64,000 nucleotides of DNA from Micromonospora pallida (GCF_900090325.1 NZ_FMHW01000002.1:3410001-3474000); one strand, 5' to 3'. Counted from the first letter of the stretch, positions 51,937 to 61,473 are shown. Made by a program: numbers and translations. Notes: generated by a model from the sequence alone, not told the origin.

Positions 51937-52681
51937 CCTCATGGTCGCTGAGGCGCTGTTCCATGGCGGTGCACGCATCGATCCGGCCGAGCATGGCACG
52001 GGCCAGGAACGCGTGGTGGGCGCCGAAACGGCCGGTGAGCGCCTGGGTGAGTAGCGGCCGCTTGCGGCGCATGCTGGCCATGGCCAGCTCGGCCAGCACC
52101 GCCGGGTCACGCTCGCCAGCGATCAGCGCCTCCAGCATCGCTCGGGCGGACTTACCGGTCAGGTCCGACACCACCGCCGACAGCTTGACCCCCGAGTCCT
52201 CCAGAAGTTTCTCCAGGCGCTGAACTTCCCGCGTCCGCTCCCTGATGATCTCCGTGCGATAGCGGGTCAGGTCTCGTAGCTGTCGGATCGGCTCCGGAGG
52301 CACGAAACTGGCCCGCACGAGACCGTGCTCCACCAACTGGGCAATCCACTCGCAGTCCTTGACGTCGGTCTTACGTCCAGGCACCGCCTTCATGTGTCGG
52401 GCGTTGAGCAGCCAGCAGTCCATATCGTGTTCCAGCAGGTAGAACACCGGCTTCCAATAGGCGCCGGTGGCCTCCATACCGACCACCGTGACCTGCTCAG
52501 CCAACAGCCAGTCCCGCATCACCAGTAGGTCCGCGGTCATCGTGGTGAACGTACGGACCTCCCGACGACGACGCTGACCCGGCCCCGGCGTGCGGACACA
52601 CACCTTCACGTCGGTCTTGCTGATGTCGATGCCCGCGCATCGACGATGGACCACATCCACGGCGGCGGCTCCTTCCCTCAC
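51937..52681 (-). pseudogene. IS110-family transposase, C-terminally truncated
   Basis: The N-terminal DEDD nuclease domain is whole: CAGIDISKTDVKVCV, VGMEATGAYWKPVFYLLE, and KTDVKDCEWIAQLVEHGLV, then a coiled-coil region. Homology continues to about residue 245 and is cut by the right end of the IS3-type element, losing the C-terminal serine domain. Bases 52682-52935 upstream hold no gene and should be the IS110 bridge-RNA/left-end region. Confidence 0.82.
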
Positions 52682-52935
52682 CAGCCATCAGGGGCGGGCC
52701 ATCCGGGAGGATCAACCAGGCTGAAGAGTCTGACACGCGTGCTCGAAGCAACAGTTCCGGGTGCCTGTCATCAAAATCCTCAGCGTCCTACTGACAGACG
52801 GGCTCACAGCACCAAGACGAGACGACGACATCCGGACGGCCCAGCCCGATTTTCACCCCGATCGGGGTCACGCCGCTAGGCGCGCGGACTACTGACTGCT
52901 ACAACTGCACACCCCCGAAGCTCCATGGAGGGCGA

Positions 52936-54600
52936 GGCTCTGGCACACATTTTGTGAGTCGTGCTCGTCGTTAGTTCGGGTTGGTTGCCCGGATGGAGAT
53001 CATCTCGGCGTTGCTTCCGCATCTGGTGGGCCTGCGGTTGGAGGCGGTGGTGGTCCGGGGTGTCGGGGTCAGGATCGAGGCGGCGACACAGACGGTGCGG
53101 GCGCAGTGCGGCGCGTGCGGTACCTGGTCGGCCACTGTGCATGGTCGCTATGTGCGGCGGTTGGCCGATGTCAGGTTGGGTGGCCATGAGGTGCTGGTCG
53201 CGTTGACGGTCCGCCGATTCGCCTGCGTCAACAGCGACTGCAGGCGGCGGACGTTCGTCGAGCAGGTGCCTGGGCTGACTCGTCGGCATGCCCGTCACAC
53301 GGTCCTGGCGGCGGGTGATCTGGAAGCCGTCGCGGTGGCGTTGGGTGGTCGGGCGGGCAGTCGGTTGGCGCAGCGGTTGGCGGTGTCGGTGTCGCGGATG
53401 ACGTTGATCCGGATGATCCGGCGTATGCCCGACCCGCCGCCGGTGACGCCGACGGTGCTGGGCGTGGACGACTTCGCCCGCCGTCGCGGGCACCGATACG
53501 CCACCGTGCTGATCGACATGCACAGCCGCCGGCCGATCGACGTCCTGCCCGACCGCACCGCCGACACCCTCGCCGAATGGCTGCGCGAGCATCCCGGCGT
53601 CCGGGTCATCTGTCGGGATCGCGGTGGCAGTTACGCCGACGGCGCCCGCAAGGGTGCACCCGACGCGGTCCAGGTCGCCGACCGGTGGCACCTGCTGAAG
53701 AACCTCAGCGACGCCGTCGAGAAGGTCGTGCGTGGGCACCGCCGGTGCCTACGAGCGCACACCGATCCGACACCCGCCCTGTCTGCGCCGCCTCCGGCCG
53801 AGCCGGTCAGGGCGGGACGTCGGGCGGCGAACACCCGCCGACGCCACGCGGCCATGCACGCCCTGCGGGCCGAAGGGCTGTCGATAAGCGCGACCGCCCG
53901 GCGGCTCGACATGAACGTCAGAACCGCCCGCAAGTACGCCCGGGCCGCCACCGCCGAGGCGCTGATCGGCCCGAACGCCAGCAGCCGACCCAGCGTCCTG
54001 GCCCCGTTCCACGCCTACCTGCGGCAACGCCTCACCGACGGCGTCCACCAGACAGCCGCCCTGCACGCCGAGATCCTGGCCCGCGGCTACCAGGGCAGCC
54101 TGCGCGTGCTGCGGGACTGGCTCACCACCAACCGCGCCCGACCCACCCCTGTGGTCGTCCGGGTGCCGTCGGCTCGGCGGATCACCGCCTGGATCATGCG
54201 CCCCGGCCACAAACTCACCGACGACGACCGCACTGATCTCGCCGACGCTCGCAGCCGTTGCCCCGACCTCGACACCATTGCCGGCCTCGCCCGCAGCTTC
54301 GCCGCACTGGTCCGCCACCAGGGCAGCGGCCAGAACCTCGACGCCTGGATCGGCCGGGCCCGGCACGCCGGATACCCCGAAATCCGCGGCTTCGCCGCCG
54401 GCCTGGCCAGCGACCGCGACGCCGTCGTCGCCGGCCTCGCCCAACCTTGGAGTTCAGGCCCGGTCGAAGGCCAGGTCAACCGCATCAAAACGATCAAGCG
54501 ACAGATGTACGGTCGCGCGAACCTCGACCTCCTCCGCAAACGCGTCCTCGCCACCCCGTGATCCGCTGCCAAGATCAATCACAGAATGTGTGCCAGAGCC
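52936..54600 (+). mobile_element. ISL3-type insertion sequence, copy B (intact)
   Basis: A 1,665-base element ending in 22-base inverted repeats GGCTCTGGCACACATTTTGT at 52936 and the complement of GGCTCTGGCACACATTCTGT at 54600 (one mismatch). Flanking 8-base sequences differ, so no target duplication is seen. One full transposase gene. Confidence 0.85.
52993..54561 (+). CDS. ISL3-family transposase
   Basis: About 522 residues from the ATG at 52993. Zinc finger CGACGTW...CVNSDCRRRTF, HTH region, and a DDE domain with TVLGVDDFARRRGHRYATVL, ICRDRGGSYADGA, DAVQVADRWHLLKNL and WSSGPVEGQVNRIKTIKRQM. Single uninterrupted frame, so it may be active. It shares family but not close sequence with the split copy at 16875-18409. 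Confidence 0.92.
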   Translation: MEIISALLPHLVGLRLEAVVVRGVGVRIEAATQTVRAQCGACGTWSATVHGRYVRRLADVRLGGHEVLVALTVRRFACVNSDCRRRTFVEQVPGLTRRHARHTVLAAGDLEAVAVALGGRAGSRLAQRLAVSVSRMTLIRMIRRMPDPPPVTPTVLGVDDFARRRGHRYATVLIDMHSRRPIDVLPDRTADTLAEWLREHPGVRVICRDRGGSYADGARKGAPDAVQVADRWHLLKNLSDAVEKVVRGHRRCLRAHTDPTPALSAPPPAEPVRAGRRAANTRRRHAAMHALRAEGLSISATARRLDMNVRTARKYARAATAEALIGPNASSRPSVLAPFHAYLRQRLTDGVHQTAALHAEILARGYQGSLRVLRDWLTTNRARPTPVVVRVPSARRITAWIMRPGHKLTDDDRTDLADARSRCPDLDTIAGLARSFAALVRHQGSGQNLDAWIGRARHAGYPEIRGFAAGLASDRDAVVAGLAQPWSSGPVEGQVNRIKTIKRQMYGRANLDLLRKRVLATP

Positions 54601-54844
54601 AGTTTTCAGGCGGAGCCGACAGTGGGAAGCCCGCGCCCGATCAAGGAAGTGGGCGTTGTTCACGCCAGCGAGGCGGTGGCCGGGCCTGGGCGATGGTGGT
54701 CGCCGATTGGTTCATCGTCTCGCGACTCGCTGCAGGCGCCGGCGCTGCGCGCGACGGTGTGTCGGCACTCGACCGTTCGACGGGGCGCGCCCTGAAAGTT
54801 GCGGCGAACGTCCTGGCCGTCGCAGAACGCCGGCCGCCGTGCCG
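54601..54844. other. Gap after ISL3 copy B
   Basis: About 240 bases; frames on both strands match nothing known. It separates the IS element from the stop of the peroxidase-like gene. Confidence 0.35.
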
Positions 54845-55441
54845 TCAGGTAGTCGGTTCGCCGAGCGACAGCATGAGCCGATTCGCCCAGTTGAAGAACG
54901 CCCCACTCATGATCGCGTCCAGAATCTCGAGCTCGTCGAGACCTGCCTCCCGCAGAAGCACGATCTCGGCCTCGCCGAACCGGACCGGCATCCGGGTGAG
55001 CGCCACGGTCGCGCGGACGATGGCGTTCCACCGCGCGCCGAGATCGGCGTCGACTCCCTCGTCGAGCAGGCGCTGCACCTCTTCTCGGCGCTTGGAGTGG
55101 TGGGACGCGAACGCCGAGTGCACCGAGGCGCAGTAGACGCAGCCGTTCAGCCTCGACGCCGCCGTCGCCGCCAGCTCACGGTCGGCGCGCGGCAGACCGG
55201 CCTTGGTGTTGTAGAAAATGTCAAAGTCGGTCTTCGTCCGTTCCAGCAGCGCCGCAGGATCCCGCGCGAGCAACCGGAAGTATGGGTTCTTGGCCCGCGA
55301 TGCCTGTACCAACGACTCCAGGTGCTCCTCGGTCAGTTCGGACTCGTCGAGTGGATGCAGCCACGGATGCCAGCCGAGGACGTCCTGGGTGAACCGTGGC
55401 GGCCCGACGATCTCCACCTCGGGGGTGAGTGTCTCGCTCAT
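54845..55441 (-). CDS. Alkylhydroperoxidase-domain protein (Avi_7169-like)
   Basis: A 198-residue protein with the AhpD-like core ELAATAASRLNGCVYCASVHS (CxxC with the following His) and FNWANRLMLSLGE at the C-terminus. It matches the peroxidase-related TIGR04030 (Avi_7169) type. The ATG overlaps the stop of the CMD protein next door, and the two recur as a pair beside ABC importers and flavin monooxygenases. It may detoxify or oxidise a pathway intermediate; no substrate is known. Confidence 0.82.
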   Translation of the reverse strand: MSETLTPEVEIVGPPRFTQDVLGWHPWLHPLDESELTEEHLESLVQASRAKNPYFRLLARDPAALLERTKTDFDIFYNTKAGLPRADRELAATAASRLNGCVYCASVHSAFASHHSKRREEVQRLLDEGVDADLGARWNAIVRATVALTRMPVRFGEAEIVLLREAGLDELEILDAIMSGAFFNWANRLMLSLGEPTT

Positions 55442-56061
55442 GACAGGTCTCCTTCACGGCTCGCCCTCAGGGCTTGCAGCCCCTGGACGACACGGATCTG
55501 AAAGGTCAGGAACGCGACGAGCTGCGACAGCGACACGATCCCCGTCGTCGACCACCCGGCGTCGAGCAGCGCCTGCAGCCGGGCGCGGCTCGCGTCCTGC
55601 GGGTGGAACACCAGGAGGTGGGTGTGTTCGAGTGCCGCGACCAGCCGCTCGCCCAGTACGTCGACGCTTCCGACGGAGTCGATGACGTACTCGCTTCCGG
55701 TTGTGCTCTCGCCCGTGAGTTCGAGCCGGAACTGTCCGTAGGGCCCCTCGGTCGCACCGCGGCGGCTCTCGGCGAGGACGACGGTCAGAAGGGTTGCCGA
55801 GCCCTCCCCGCTGTCGAGCAGACGGTCCGTGTAGAACCGCGTCGCGGCATCGACGCCATGGAGGCAGGCGACGAACGCGGCGACGGCGAAGCGTTCCCGC
55901 AGCGTGAACTGCGAGTCGTCGCGCGGCTCGAAGAAGGCCCGGAAGCTGCCCTGAAGATGTTCACGCGCTTCCGGCCGGTTGTCGCGGATGGCCGAGATGC
56001 GATCGTCCGGCCGCACGCCGACGAGATGGTCGACGACGTCGAAGTCTGTGCTGGCCGACAC
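55438..56061 (-). CDS. CMD-domain protein (Avi_7170-like)
   Basis: A 207-residue protein of the carboxymuconolactone decarboxylase-like TIGR04029 (Avi_7170) type: FTLRERFAVAAFVACLHGVD, then LLDAGWSTTGIVSLSQLVAF and LTFQIRVVQGLQAL. The first region lacks the redox CxxC of true peroxidases (only ACLHG). GTG start. It acts as partner of the peroxidase-like protein in uncharacterised catabolic clusters. Confidence 0.82.
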   Translation of the reverse strand: MSASTDFDVVDHLVGVRPDDRISAIRDNRPEAREHLQGSFRAFFEPRDDSQFTLRERFAVAAFVACLHGVDAATRFYTDRLLDSGEGSATLLTVVLAESRRGATEGPYGQFRLELTGESTTGSEYVIDSVGSVDVLGERLVAALEHTHLLVFHPQDASRARLQALLDAGWSTTGIVSLSQLVAFLTFQIRVVQGLQALRASREGDLS

Positions 56062-56088
56062 GGGCGGTCCTTTCGGTGGTGCGGGGGG

Positions 56089-57345
56089 CTAGGACGGAAC
56101 GTCGAGACGGGTGCCGAGAGCTGCGAGCGCGGCGCGCACCCCTGCGGGAATCGCGTACTCGGGCTCCGGGGCGAAGTGCGGCGTGTGGTTCGACGGCATG
56201 TCGCCGGGTTCTCGGCCGGGGCGGTAGGCGCCGAACATCCAGAAGACGAGGGGTACGCCGATCGCGTCGGCGAGCCAACCCACGTCCTCGCTGCCGGTCG
56301 CCCGCAGGTCGCGCGCGACGTTGTCCGACCCGAAGACGGCATCGAGAGCCGCCGCCACCTCGCCGGCCTGCTCCGGCGCGTTGAAGCACCGGGGAAAGCG
56401 GCTGATCTCCTCGATCGTCGGCTCGGGCGCGCCGCTCGCGCTCGCCTCGGCGGCGATCATGCGCCGGACAGCGGAGAGGACGGTCTCCCGCGTCTGGGCA
56501 TCCGGCGTGCGGATGTTGAGCGAGAGGGTCGCCTCGTCGGGAATGATGTTCTCCTTGGTGCCGGCATGGAAGGTGCCGACGGTGAGCACGGCCGGGGATC
56601 CGGGTTCCACCTGCCGGGAGACGACGGTCTGCAGGCGGGTGACGAGGTGGGCACCGAGCACGATCGGGTCGATGGACTCGTGCGGGCGGGCCCCGTGCGC
56701 GCCGCGCCCACGCAGTCGCACGCGCCACGAGTCGCCGAGGTTCATGACGTCCCCGACGCCGATCCGCACCTGGTCGCTCGACAGGGATGTCACGTGCTGC
56801 GCCAGCACCGCCTCGGGACGCGGGGCCTTCTCCCACAGCCCGTCGTCGACCATCGCCGCCGCCCCCGCGGCCGTCTCCTCGGCCGGCTGGAAGATCCACA
56901 CGACGGTGCCGGCCCAGGCGGCCCGGTTCTCGGCCAGCACGCCGGCGGCCGCGAGCGCGACTGTCATGTGGAGGTCGTGGCCGCAGGCATGCATCACCCC
57001 GGACACCGATCCGTCCGGCAGTTGGCCCCTGCCGGTGCTCGCGTAGGCCACGCCCGACTCCTCCTGGATCGGGAGCCCGTCGAGGTCCGCGCGGTAGGCC
57101 ACGACCGGTCCTTCCCCGTTGCGCAGGATGCCGACGACGCCCGTACCGCCGCACCGGAACGTCTCGACGCCCAGGTCGGCGAGTCGTGCCTCGACGAACT
57201 CGGCGGTCCGGTGCTCCTGCCCGGACAGTTCGGGATGGGCATGCAGGTGGTGGTAGACGGACAGCGCCGGAGCCAGCCGTCCCGCACTCCAGAGCCGGCT
57301 CAGGACGGCACCCGCGGGACGCGCCGTCCGCGCCGACCGGTTCAC
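56089..57345 (-). CDS. M20-family amidohydrolase
   Basis: A 418-residue zinc peptidase of the N-acyl-amino-acid amidohydrolase/IAA-amino-acid hydrolase type. HPELSGQEHRTAEFVEARL, MHACGHDLHMTVALAAAGVL (metal ligands), IFQPAEETAAGAAAMVDDG and a dimerisation domain with RGRGAHGARPHESIDPIVLG are present. It removes an acyl group from an amino acid or related amine. GTG start overlaps the aldo/keto reductase stop. In analogous clusters an M20 enzyme deacylates S-substituted cysteine derivatives. Confidence 0.88.
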   Translation of the reverse strand: MNRSARTARPAGAVLSRLWSAGRLAPALSVYHHLHAHPELSGQEHRTAEFVEARLADLGVETFRCGGTGVVGILRNGEGPVVAYRADLDGLPIQEESGVAYASTGRGQLPDGSVSGVMHACGHDLHMTVALAAAGVLAENRAAWAGTVVWIFQPAEETAAGAAAMVDDGLWEKAPRPEAVLAQHVTSLSSDQVRIGVGDVMNLGDSWRVRLRGRGAHGARPHESIDPIVLGAHLVTRLQTVVSRQVEPGSPAVLTVGTFHAGTKENIIPDEATLSLNIRTPDAQTRETVLSAVRRMIAAEASASGAPEPTIEEISRFPRCFNAPEQAGEVAAALDAVFGSDNVARDLRATGSEDVGWLADAIGVPLVFWMFGAYRPGREPGDMPSNHTPHFAPEPEYAIPAGVRAALAALGTRLDVPS

Positions 57346-58340
57346 GCCGTCACCGGGGCCGTGGCCTCGAAGTCCTGCGCCAACTCGTCGAGGGTGGCCG
57401 TGACGCTCGCGTCGATGTCGAGTTCGGCACCCGCGATGACGTCGTCCAGATGCGACTCACGCCGGATGCCGCAGATGACGTTGACGGCGTCCGACGACGC
57501 GAGGAGGTAGGCGATCGCCAGCGCACCGGGGGTGGTGCCCAGGGACGAGGCGACGGCGGTCAGCCCCTCGACGAGGTCGATGGCCGGTCCGAAGCGGTCG
57601 CCGAACAGCGGGTCGTCACGCCGGGAGCCTTCGCGCGCCGGCGGCGCGGACCTGGTGAACGTGCCGGTGAGCAGCCCGTTCGCGAGGGGTGAGTAGGCGT
57701 GCAGGGACAGCCCCGTCGACGCGCACAGCGGCAGGATGTCGTTACGTACCTCGCGGGCAAGGAGGCTGTACCTGCGCTGCACGATCTCGATCGCGTCGTG
57801 CGCGCGGTAGGTCTCGACGTCCTCGGGAGGACAGTTCGACGCGCCGATCGTGAGGATCTTTCCCTCGTCGCGCAGCGCAATGAGCGTCGCGATCGTGTCC
57901 TCGATCGGCGTCATGAACGGTGGCATCGCCGGGTTGTGGGTGTAGTAGATGTCGATGCGGTCGGTGCCGAGCCGGCGCAGGCTCTCCTCCACCTCGATCC
58001 GGATGGTCCGCGGACTGAGGTTGCGCTTGACGGCGTGTCCGTCCCACGTGAAGCGGTAGCTGCCCTCGTCGTCGCCCCACCACAGCCCGCACTTGGTCGC
58101 GATGATGACGTCATCGCGACGACCGCGGATGGCTTCGCCGATCACCTCCTCGCTGTGGCCGAATCCGTAGACCGGGGCGGTGTCGATGACGTTGATACCG
58201 CGGTCGAGGGCGGCGCGTACGGCGCGGACCGACACCGCGTCGTCGGCATCCGGGTAGCGGAATCCGCCGCCGATGCCCATGGCGCCGAAGGTGATCACGG
58301 ACGCCTTCAGCGAGGTCCGGCCGATCGGGCGGTACTTCAT
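57342..58340 (-). CDS. Aldo/keto reductase
   Basis: A 332-residue TIM-barrel NADPH reductase: TSLKASVITFGAMGIGGGFR, catalytic Asp and Tyr in INVIDTAPVYGFGHSEEVIG, Lys in VIIATKCGLWW and His in IYYTHNP. The start at 58340 is set by GAGAGGAAGATC; an in-frame ATG at 58370 is weaker. Reduces an aldehyde or ketone; substrate unknown. First gene of the four coupled genes reading to 54845. Confidence 0.88.
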   Translation of the reverse strand: MKYRPIGRTSLKASVITFGAMGIGGGFRYPDADDAVSVRAVRAALDRGINVIDTAPVYGFGHSEEVIGEAIRGRRDDVIIATKCGLWWGDDEGSYRFTWDGHAVKRNLSPRTIRIEVEESLRRLGTDRIDIYYTHNPAMPPFMTPIEDTIATLIALRDEGKILTIGASNCPPEDVETYRAHDAIEIVQRRYSLLAREVRNDILPLCASTGLSLHAYSPLANGLLTGTFTRSAPPAREGSRRDDPLFGDRFGPAIDLVEGLTAVASSLGTTPGALAIAYLLASSDAVNVICGIRRESHLDDVIAGAELDIDASVTATLDELAQDFEATAPVTA

Positions 58341-58382
58341 GCGATCTTCCTCTCGAACTAACTCGATCAACGAGATGGGTCG

Positions 58383-58425
58383 GCCGTCAATTGGGCTGAT
58401 GGGGTTGTATCGCCCAATTGACGGC
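58383..58425. repeat. Perfect 14-base inverted repeat between two catabolic genes
   Basis: GCCGTCAATTGGGC (58383-58396) and GCCCAATTGACGGC (58412-58425) are exact complements around a 15-base loop. It lies between the tautomerase-like stop and the aldo/keto reductase start, on the same strand. There is no U-tract after it. The CAATTG core on each arm could also be two operator half sites. Confidence 0.65.
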
Positions 58426-58458
58426 GCCCCTACTCGGCAACGGCACGGTCGGCCGATG

Positions 58459-58818
58459 TCAGGTCATGTCGAGGCGAAGAACCCCGCCGACTCCGACGTT
58501 TTCGGCGGCATGCTCCTTGATGATGACCACCACCTTGACGGTGTCGCCCCAGTCGATGGCCTGGACGACATCGTTGAGCGCCTTCACTATCCGTCGCTTG
58601 AGCTCCACGCTCTTGCCGGGCGCCGTGTACAGGAAGAACGTGATCTCGTAGCCGTCCTTCACCGTGCAGTTCTCGGGTGGCAGCGGCACGAGGTAGACGC
58701 TGCGCATGTGCGGGGGCAACTCGAAAGCTGTCTGCGCCGCACGCCCGATTTCGTCGACGAACGTGGGGAGATCGACCTTGTCGAGCGGGAGATCGGTCAT
58801 GCCGACGACGCTGACCAT
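58459..58818 (-). CDS. Tautomerase-fold protein without the N-terminal proline
   Basis: A 119-residue protein with the beta-alpha-beta layout of the tautomerase/MIF superfamily: TFVDEIGRAAQTAFELPPHM, ITFFLYTAPGKSVELKRRIV and KALNDVVQAIDWGDTVKVVV. GGAAGGGAACACC precedes the ATG. The usual catalytic Pro1 after Met is absent (MVSVVGM), so ordinary tautomerase chemistry is uncertain. Confidence 0.65.
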   Translation of the reverse strand: MVSVVGMTDLPLDKVDLPTFVDEIGRAAQTAFELPPHMRSVYLVPLPPENCTVKDGYEITFFLYTAPGKSVELKRRIVKALNDVVQAIDWGDTVKVVVIIKEHAAENVGVGGVLRLDMT

Positions 58819-58863
58819 GGTGTTCCCTTCCTGGGGGTCGTGGTTCGATGGGCCGGCGAGGAC

Positions 58864-59682
58864 TCAGGGCGTCTTCTTGAGGCCCTTGTAGGTGTTCGCG
58901 ATCCAGGTCTTGTAGTCCGCGGACTGCATGAACGAGACCGCCACGTCGAGCCAGGCGGTGTTCTCGTAGCCCTCCTTGACGACCCAGAGCGTGCCTCCGT
59001 AGGTGCCGTAGACCTCCGGCGTCTCCTCGTAGAGGGCCTTGATCGAGGGGTCCTTCATCAGGTGGACGGTGATCGACGGAGCGGTCATCGCGTCCAGGTC
59101 GGGGAACGCTGCGGCCTTGCTGCGCGGGTTGACCTCGACCCAGCGGAGGTTCTTCGGGTTGGCGGTGACGTCGAGGACCGTGGGTGCCTCGACGCCCTCC
59201 GCGAGCTCGATGAGGCCGTTGGCGGCGAGGAGCTGAAGCTCGCGGGCGCGGTTCGCGGAGTCGTTGGCGATGCCGATGCGCGCGCCGTTCGGAAGGGCGT
59301 CGGCCGAGCCGTGCTTGCTCGAGACGAACTGCACGGCCGTGGTCTGCAGCCAGGGACCGTAGGTGACGAGCGATGATCCGTTGCTGTCCTTGTAGCTCTT
59401 GAGGTAGTTGGCGTTCTGGAAGAAGTTGGCGTCGATGCTGCCGTCCTCGGTGGCCCGATTCATGGCGATGTTGTCGTCGAACACCTGGACCTTCATCGTG
59501 TAGCCCTGCTCAGCCAGATGCTCGGCCACGAAGGTCAGGTCGGGCTCCTCGCGGGCGAGTACGCCGATCGTGACCGTCTTGCCGTCGCCTCCGGAGTCGG
59601 AGCCGGACGAGCAGGCGACGAGGGACACGGCCAGGGCGACGACGGTGAAGAGCGGGATCGCTCTCCTGAGGGGGTTTCGCAT
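58864..59682 (-). CDS. MetQ/NlpA-family substrate-binding lipoprotein
   Basis: A 272-residue binding protein, lipidated at Cys24 (VSLVACSS). TIGVLAREEPDLTFVAEHLA and EDGSIDANFFQNANYLKSY are MetQ-type signatures; the usual D-methionine pocket residues cannot be confirmed by eye. ATG at 59682 preferred. With the next two genes it forms a complete importer, probably for a methionine-like or S-substituted amino acid. Confidence 0.9.
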   Translation of the reverse strand: MRNPLRRAIPLFTVVALAVSLVACSSGSDSGGDGKTVTIGVLAREEPDLTFVAEHLAEQGYTMKVQVFDDNIAMNRATEDGSIDANFFQNANYLKSYKDSNGSSLVTYGPWLQTTAVQFVSSKHGSADALPNGARIGIANDSANRARELQLLAANGLIELAEGVEAPTVLDVTANPKNLRWVEVNPRSKAAAFPDLDAMTAPSITVHLMKDPSIKALYEETPEVYGTYGGTLWVVKEGYENTAWLDVAVSFMQSADYKTWIANTYKGLKKTP

Positions 59683-59724
59683 GGGGGTGCTGCCTTTCGC
59701 GCTGGGCAAGTGATGGGGCTGGGG

Positions 59725-60387
59725 TTACCGGAGTTTGCGGTAGAGGGCGTTGCCGCCGAGCTGAATGCCGATCACCATGACGACCAGGATGGCGACGGTG
59801 CCGTACATGATCTGGTCATTGAAGTTCTGGTAGCCGTAGGTCAGGGCGACGGCACCCAGGCCGCCCGCGCCGATCGTGCCGGCCACCGCAGTGAAGCCGA
59901 GCAGCGAGATCACGCCGAGCGTCATCTGCGAGACGACCGCCGGTACCGACTCGGTGACGATGACCCGGAAGGTGATCTGCCGGTCACTCGCGCCGAAGGA
60001 CCGTGCCGCCTCGATGAGGCTCGGATTGACCTCCTTGAAGGCGCTCTCGAGGAGCCGCGCGATCAGCGGGCTGCCCGCGAACGTGATGGCGAAGACCGCC
60101 GCCCACACGCCGATCGACGTGCCGGCTACCAGGCGGGTCAGCGGGATGATCGAGATGGCGAGGATGATGAACGGCACCGACCGCAGCATGCTGATGACGG
60201 TGCTCACGATCTCGTGGACCGTCCGGTTGGGTCGAAGCCCGTGCGTATCGGTCGTTACGAGGACCAGGGCGAGCGTGAACCCCACAAGGGTGCACGTGAC
60301 GAACGAGCCGAGCAGCATGATGATGGTGTCGAGCAGCCCGGGCAGGATGATCCGCTCGAAGAGCTCGGAAAACTCGTACTGGTACAT
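59725..60387 (-). CDS. MetI-type ABC permease
   Basis: A 220-residue permease with five hydrophobic segments and the MetI pattern MLRSVPFIILAISIIPLTRL, IVTESVPAVVSQMTLGVISL and AGTIGAGGLGAVALTYGYQ. The ATG shares one base with the ATPase stop (TGATG). Longer in-frame starts lie within the ATPase gene and were rejected. Confidence 0.93.
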   Translation of the reverse strand: MYQYEFSELFERIILPGLLDTIIMLLGSFVTCTLVGFTLALVLVTTDTHGLRPNRTVHEIVSTVISMLRSVPFIILAISIIPLTRLVAGTSIGVWAAVFAITFAGSPLIARLLESAFKEVNPSLIEAARSFGASDRQITFRVIVTESVPAVVSQMTLGVISLLGFTAVAGTIGAGGLGAVALTYGYQNFNDQIMYGTVAILVVMVIGIQLGGNALYRKLR

Positions 60388-61349
60388 CAGATCTCCTTCC
60401 AGTCGGCCCCGAGAGCGGTCAGGCCGTCGCACACCGCGCGGAGATCGGCGTCGGCCACCTGGAGCAGGAACGATCCCGAGACCCGGTCCCGGTAGCGGTC
60501 GAGCCCACCCCACGAGATCTCGAACGGCACGCCGGTGCGGATGGCGAGCTGCGACAGCAGGCTGGTCCCCGCGGCGTCCCGCTGGACGACCCGGACGAGC
60601 GAGGTGCCGGGCGAGACGTCCGGACGACGACCAGCCTCGCGAATGAAGTCCCCCAGCAACTCCGGGTTCTCCAGGAAGAAGTGCTCGACGGATCCCTCCG
60701 CGCGCAGGCGCCCGTCGCTGAGCAGGCCCATCCGGGTGCACACGGACTTCATGACCGCCACCTCGTGGGTCACCACGACGATCGTGAGGCCGAGCTCGCC
60801 GTTGATGCGCTTGAGGAGATCGAGGACCGCCTCGGTGATGTTCGGATCGAGCGCGGAGGTGGCCTCGTCGCACAGCAGGATCGTCGGATCGTTCACCAGG
60901 GCCCGCGCGATGGCGACCCGCTGCTTCTGCCCGCCGCTCAACTCCCGGGGCAGCGCCTTGAGCTTCTCACCGAGTCCGACGAGGTCGAGGAGATCGCGCA
61001 CCTTCCGGTCGGCTGCTGATCTGCGTACGCCCTGGCACTTGAGGGGGAAGTACACGTTGTCGTATACGTTCTTGCGCTCCATCAGGGAGAACTGCTGGAA
61101 CACCATGCCGATTCGGCGGCGGAACTGCGGCAGGTCCCGATCGCTGATGGTACGTATGTCCGTGCCGTCGACGACGATGCTGCCGCTGTCGATCTTCTCG
61201 AGCCGGTTGATACACCGCAGCAGCGTGGACTTCCCCGCGCCGCTCACGCCCACCAGGCCAAAGATCTCCCGCTGGCCGATCTGCAGGTTTATCTCGTCGA
61301 GCACGACGTGATCGCCGTAGGACTTCTTCAGGTCGCGGAACTCGATCAC
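60387..61349 (-). CDS. MetN-type ABC ATPase with NIL domain
   Basis: A 320-residue ATPase: Walker A GVSGAGKST, Q-loop FQQFSLMERKNV, signature LSGGQKQR, Walker B ILLCDEATSALDP. After residue 235 comes a NIL-type regulatory domain (GTSLVRVVQRDAAGTSLLSQ, LQVADADLRAVCDGL) that in MetN binds methionine and inhibits transport. It is the first gene of the importer unit. Confidence 0.93.
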   Translation of the reverse strand: MIEFRDLKKSYGDHVVLDEINLQIGQREIFGLVGVSGAGKSTLLRCINRLEKIDSGSIVVDGTDIRTISDRDLPQFRRRIGMVFQQFSLMERKNVYDNVYFPLKCQGVRRSAADRKVRDLLDLVGLGEKLKALPRELSGGQKQRVAIARALVNDPTILLCDEATSALDPNITEAVLDLLKRINGELGLTIVVVTHEVAVMKSVCTRMGLLSDGRLRAEGSVEHFFLENPELLGDFIREAGRRPDVSPGTSLVRVVQRDAAGTSLLSQLAIRTGVPFEISWGGLDRYRDRVSGSFLLQVADADLRAVCDGLTALGADWKEI

Positions 61350-61473
61350 CGTCGCTGCACTTCCTTCCCACGCTCATTTCAGTCTCGACACCATTCGGAA
61401 CAGGGCAGGCGACAGCACGCCGGTGTGGTGACTGGCCCCGTGTGCCGGATGACCAGCAAGTTCGCCACGCCGA

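Noticed and set aside
58383..58425. Rho-independent terminator
   Set aside because: No run of T follows on either strand and the loop is long.
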